Below are positions 59,517-64,000 of a stretch of DNA of 64,000 bases, piece by piece (the stretch's first letter is position 1; each line of letters begins with the position of its first letter). The notes beneath the pieces are model-generated. The model was not told the DNA's origin. It did not search any database and was given only the letters and a program-made list of their open reading frames with translations. The stretch comes from Leptasterias polaris (taxonomy: Eukaryota; Echinodermata; Asteroidea; Forcipulatida; Asteriidae). Location: assembly GCA_037783415.1 (NCBI GenBank), contig JAZGTN010000073.1, positions 2,976,001-3,040,000 of the forward strand. Reading direction: 5' to 3'. A program made the position numbers and the translations under genes.

Positions 59517-60495
59517 TACTTACAATTTTTTTCCCCTTGTCAGCTTGTCCTGTGCTTTTGTCAATACAAACCCGCCCCGAAAAAAGAAAATAAAAAAAAT
59601 CATAACCATATCATGGTTGACTCAAAGTCACCCGCCGCTGGGTGTCAAGGTAACTGGGTGTAGAATAATATTAACGAAGGGTGAATTCTATTCATACATG
59701 TGACTAGACTGGCTGGTTCCATTTGGCACCAGGGGGGTGTGAAGTACACAATGGACTGTTCCGGGCTGTCTATTTATTGGTGAGATTGCTTTTATTAATT
59801 ATTGGGCTCACGTTTGCTCTACCTCTACGAGTCCGCCTACCTGAATGCCCAGATCATGTTTGTCTGGCCTCTGTCATTATTTATTTAGGGCAAGAAATAC
59901 ATAAGTCTCCCATGAGTTGACAAAAGGACTTTCAATTATGACTGATTGACTAAACTTAACATTATTCCCCCCCCCCCCAAGTTTTCTAAAAACCTGACAA
60001 TGTGCAAACCAGATCATGTGAACAACTTTTACAGGTATGAACATCTCAAATGCCTAAACTACTGTGCATGTGTTGGGTCTGGCTCAATGTTGGATGCTCA
60101 TGAATGAAAGTGTTTGTCGATGTTATTTACCCAAGCAAAGGGGTGGGGGGGGGGGGGGAAGTGGGACCTACCCTAATTTATGTTAGAAGTTACAAGTTTC
60201 AACAAGTTCAAGAGGTAAAGAAAATCTGCAAAACTGGGCCACTGGAGCAAAAAAAAAAAAGCCATGGCCCCAGCATGTTGCCAACTTATTTTAACAGTCA
60301 ATGACTCAAAGCAATGTTTTCTATTCTTTGTTATATATCTTTATATATGACAAGGTTATATTCTCAAACATTTGTCAAAAAGTACTGGCAGGGTCTGCTC
60401 TTAACTTTTTTAGTGACTGGCCAGCAGGACCAGCTAGCTTTTTCATTTCACTAGTCCATCAGCCTTTTCACTTGTCCATATTTCATATTAAATAC

Positions 60496-60865
60496 CAGGG
60501 CTCGAATTTGGGGAGAAAATCCACAAGACTACAGGGCTTGTAGCTCAAAATCTTTACTAGACCAAACATTTTTTTACAAGACCAGATTCAAAATGTGAAA
60601 ATAAAAAATTACTGACACAGTTTAACATGCATTTGACTGCTTTTATATGAACCCGAACTGAGACAAGTAAGAGAAGAGTATACTTGATTACTCATAGAAT
60701 TGAAAGATAATTTATTCGACCCAAAGTCAACACTTGAACATAATTTGTTTCTGTTATTCAATTGAAAAACACAAGACCATCGGACTTGTTAGGTCATAAG
60801 TTTACTGGCCCAACACTAAAATTACTGGCCTCGGGCCTGTGGTCCAGTGTAAAATTCGAGCCCTG
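60496..60865. mobile_element. DNA element with CAGGGCTCGAATTT terminal inverted repeats and AATAC duplication
   Basis: Left end CAGGGCTCGAATTTGGGG, right end AAATTCGAGCCCTG. Both are directly flanked by AATAC (60491-60495 and 60866-60870). No transposase ORF, so non-autonomous. Confidence 0.85.
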
Positions 60866-61513
60866 AATACCGATGCTTTCCAACACTGAACTAGCCAGCC
60901 GGACCACTTTAGAGAAAAGTTTGACTGGTCCTCGGTTGTTATTAACTGGTATCTAGCCAGTGGACCACTGTTAGGGGGAGAACGCTGACTGGGCACTACA
61001 TATATATATACAGCTTTCAAAACCTCAGGGGAAAAAACAACATTATGAAACTACAGACAAGGGTTTCTATTATGTCATTGCTTATTAAAAAAAAAGAAAA
61101 AAAAGGAAAAAAAAAAAAAGTACACTCCCCTTCATGGTTTATTATAATCATCAGTGCCTTAAAAATGAATTTTTCAATGGCAGCCTGACAATTTAAAAAA
61201 TAATATGCACATAAATATAGCAGAAAATGAAAATTAGCAAATAGAATGTAACAGGTGTCCTTTTCATTGGAAATTGATACAAAGTAACCATGACCTTGTA
61301 ATACATTAAAATGTATTACAAATTAGTTACACATCACAGTAAATTCAAGCTTCTGTTCTCTACTACTGTGTGGGCTCAATTATGTTATCATCCATAAATA
61401 TGGAATGAAAACTAGGTTAATTCTAGGCTGTGTGGTTAGGCTTGCTGTAAATCATGCATAATTTTAGTGGAACATAATAAAATTATTTAAATAAAACGGT
61501 GAGTTAAATTTTA

Positions 61514-61700
61514 CAGGGATGTGATGGGCTGTTGAACAAAAAAAAGAACTGTGAGCACAAAGCGCGAAAGCTTGCAAGTGCGAAGCCCACTAATATACAT
61601 GTACATTCTGTTGTTTTAGAAGCCCTACTCTGCAATCTGGGGTGTTCTTGGTCATCTTTTTATGAATTTGAAGTTAAAAAAAAAAAAAAATTTTGGCGGG
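61514..61700. mobile_element. Truncated MITE, CAGGGATGTGAT family
   Basis: CAGGGATGTGATGGGCTGTT, AAGCGCGAAAGCTTGCAAGT and GAAGCCCTACTCTGCAATCT match 62133-62456. Confidence 0.78.
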
Positions 61701-61869
61701 GGAATTTTTTGTTGAGTGTTTCAAAATGGAATTTACAAACAAACAACTTCTAATGTACAACAAAATTATTTCAAAACAGATCTTAGCTGTAGTAAAAACT
61801 ATGTGTTTGGAGAAAATTGCTAGAGAGAATGCACTATTTTTTTAACTGCTGTTTCGGAGTTTACTTGCT

Positions 61870-62010
61870 ATTTTTTGAGAGGGAAAGGCCATTTTTATCT
61901 TGCAAAGAGCACTTCCACTGGAAAATCTTAAAGTTTATGGGAAACCTTTGAAGGGGCACTAAGGCCAAGACCAGGGGCAACAGAGGCCATTGTCTTAAGG
62001 TAATTCCAGG
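61870..62010. repeat. Dispersed GAGCACTTCCACTGGAAAAT repeat
   Basis: Same family as 30000-30125 and 55980-56110. Confidence 0.75.
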
Positions 62011-62132
62011 TCTGTACCATGGGCTTCCCCACCCCCCCCCGAACATGACAGTTGGTTTACTGAGAATTTACTGTGATCTTAGTAGGCTCTGGCTCTAGGC
62101 TACATGTTGTTGGTTGAAGCACAGTGCAAAGT

Positions 62133-62456
62133 CAGGGATGTGATAGGCTGTTGAAAAAAAACCAACTGAACTCTGAGCGTAAAGCGCGAAAGCTTGCAGC
62201 TCGAAAACTTGCGAGCACGAAGCCTACTAATAACATTGATCTCTGGTTTTAAAAGCCTTACTCTGCAATATGGGGCGTTATATATTGTTTTATCTTCATT
62301 TTTTTTTATGCATTTGATTTTAACTTGAAAAAAAAAACCCAAAACACAAAAAAGAAGAATACTTGAATACTTTGTTTGTATTTTGGGAGGCCATTTCTTT
62401 TTTTTATGAAAAAACCCCCTGGGATTTCCGGTTAAAAACATGAAATCACATCCCTG
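62133..62456. mobile_element. MITE with CAGGGATGTGAT termini, longer copy
   Basis: Starts CAGGGATGTGATAGGCTG and ends AATCACATCCCTG. The interior matches 105-301 in reverse orientation. Confidence 0.82.
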
Positions 62457-62800
62457 AAAATGGACACTGCCTCAAAACTGACGATTGAGCCCAAACCAGA
62501 GCCTGACCCAAGGTTCGGAAAATACGGCCCCATGTTTCCATGGCTGCAAAAATGCTGCATTTGGGAAATGTCTTTCAAGCGGAATAAATAGTTTGCTTTT
62601 CCCAGCAATATTTTAATCATTAACAGCCTGTCTGAAGTCTCACGCCTACTCATTCACCCAGTTTTCTAAGTGTGTTTGAACAGTTAGAGATAATAAAAAT
62701 TTGACAATTGACATGACGGTTTGATGAGTTGGATGGTGGATGAAGTTTCAGAATTTTGACTTCATCTGGTACCAGTCTCTGCCACACGGATACCTCCAGG

Positions 62801-63350
62801 GCCCAATTTCATAGAGCTGCTTAAAGGCACTGGACACGTTTGGTAATTGTCAAAGACCAGTTTTCTCACTTGGTGTATCCCAAAATATGCATAAAATAAC
62901 AAACCTGTGAAATTTTGGGCTCAATTGGTCATCGAAGTTGCAAGAAAATAATGAAAGAAAAAACACCCTTGTTGCACAAATTTGTGTGCTTTCAGATGCC
63001 TGATAAAGGCTTCAGGCCTGAAGTCTTTTTCAGATTCAAATATTTTAGTGAGAAATTACCTCTTTCTCAAAAACTACGTTACTTCAGAGGGAGTCGTTTC
63101 TCACAAGTTTTATACTGCCAACAACTCTTCGTTGCTCGTTACCAAGTAAGTTTTTATGCTAGTATATATTTTGAGTAATTACCAAACGTCCAGTGCCTTT
63201 AAGCACAAAAAGTAGCTAAGCACAACAAAATTTCACTTACCACAATACATAATGTACAATTTGTGACTGGTATCCTGCTCATTTCTGCTTGGCAGACAAT
63301 CGTTGAGCAATATTTTCTGCTTTTAAGCAATGAAATTGGGTCCAGGGCCC
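62801..63350. mobile_element. Hairpin element (GGGCCCAATTTC family) split by a nested MITE
   Basis: The left part GGGCCCAATTTCATAGAGCT ends at the TTAA. The right part resumes AAGCACAAAAAGTAGCTAAG and ends GCAATGAAATTGGGTCC. The insert is listed separately. Confidence 0.85.
62825..63198. mobile_element. TTAA-flanked MITE (piggyBac-like target duplication)
   Basis: Terminal inverted repeats AGGCACTGGACACGTTTGGT (left) and ACCAAACGTCCAGTGCCT (right). TTAA lies directly on both sides (62821-62824 and 63199-63202). The 87-codon ORF inside has no transposase features. Confidence 0.9.
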
Positions 63351-63351
63351 A

Positions 63352-63541
63352 ATTTCATAGAGCTGCTTAAGCAGAAAATATTGCTTAACGATTTTCTGCT
63401 AAGCAGAAATGAGCAGGATACCAGTCACAAATGGTACATGTGACATGGTAGTTTGGCCGGTAACCAAGTTCTGGTGAGCAAACTTTTCCTGTGCTAAGCA
63501 TCTTTTGGTGCTTAAGCAGCTCTTTGAAATTGGGTCCAGGT
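63352..63541. mobile_element. Hairpin element, GGGCCCAATTTC family
   Basis: GGGCCCAATTTCATAGAGCT at the left and AAGCAGCTCTTTGAAATTGG at the right. Confidence 0.87.
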
Positions 63542-63554
63542 TTTGAAAAGGTCC

Positions 63555-63748
63555 AGGGCCCAATTTCATAGAGCTGCTTAGCAGAAAATACTACTTAAGA
63601 ATTTCTGCTGAACAGAAATTGGCAGGATACCAGTCACAAATTGTACACTCAAAATGGTAGTTTGGCTGGTAACCTTATTCTGGTAAGCATAATTTTGTTG
63701 TGCTTAGCTCCTTTTTGTGCTTTAAAGCAGCTCTATGAAATTGGGCCG
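63555..63748. mobile_element. Hairpin element, GGGCCCAATTTC family
   Basis: GGGCCCAATTTCATAGAGCT at the left and AAGCAGCTCTATGAAATTGG at the right, in tandem with the copy before it. Confidence 0.87.
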
Positions 63749-64000
63749 AGGTCTAGTTGGTTTTTGAAGAGGGTTTTTGAAAATATTTTAGGTAACATAA
63801 TTTGAGGTACATTGTTAAAAGTGTTCATTTACAAGAGCTGTGGTCAAATGGATTTTTATTTTTTTTACTCAAGCCATGACTCTACAAGTAAAGAGCACAT
63901 CATTATTTTGGGAATTTAGTTTTATTCTGATCATCTGATTATCATCTTTCAACAAGTGTTTCAGATTTCCCTTAAAAGTTTTTTGAAAAAAATGCAAGTC

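Larger units (their letters stand above)
28445..64000. other. Right 35 kb: no confident gene; repeats plus AT-rich sequence
   Basis: No long ORF here carries a domain that I recognise. Missing 5' exons of ttll10 are expected somewhere here because its first visible exon begins with an acceptor. AT-rich blocks at about 41.9-44.7 kb and 56.4-58.2 kb look like introns or long UTRs. CpG-rich islands of sequence lie at about 44.7-45.05, 46.0-46.4 and 59.0-59.65 kb. Confidence 0.6.

Overview
This window is animal nuclear DNA. It has short exons split by introns of about 0.1 to 2.7 kb, AT-rich non-coding sequence, tRNA-derived SINEs and many small hairpin-type DNA transposons. The gene content and the style of the repeats, especially the very frequent hairpin element beginning CAGGGCCCAATTTCATAGAG, point to a marine deuterostome invertebrate. 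An echinoderm, perhaps a sea star, is my best guess; this is inference from recall, not a database result.

Left part (1-10.8 kb, + strand): the 3' half of a SHP2/corkscrew-type protein tyrosine phosphatase gene (PTPN11 family). Ten exons join in frame into 375 codons plus a stop. They cover the end of the SH2-PTP linker, the whole catalytic domain (WPD loop, [10 protein letters not shown] active site) and the tail with two conserved tyrosine motifs. The SH2 exons lie left of the window. The catalytic domain carries an extra stretch encoded partly by a 30-nt microexon.

Middle part (17.5-28.5 kb, - strand): a TTLL10-type tubulin tyrosine ligase-like gene, convergent with the phosphatase. Thirteen exons join in perfect phase into 829 codons plus a stop; the 5' end is missing. 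Upstream of the ligase domain it encodes an NlpC/P60-like domain (DCCGLVR, GDLVF, HVEVW). The exon with the histidine half of that domain has been rearranged twice. A complete inverted copy with both splice sites sits about 2.8 kb away in a later intron. Its last 54 coding nt plus donor are also tandemly triplicated.

Between the genes (10-17.5 kb) and right of 28.5 kb there is no gene I can call with confidence. The right 35 kb holds repeats and a few CpG-rich patches: one with an RFX X-box (44.76 kb), one with a full CRE (59.5 kb), and a TATA box followed by a 77-codon ORF (40.3 kb). It also holds several short open stretches behind good splice acceptors, listed only as leads. The transposon layer is informative: hairpin elements are nested in SINEs, and a TTAA-flanked MITE is nested in a hairpin element.
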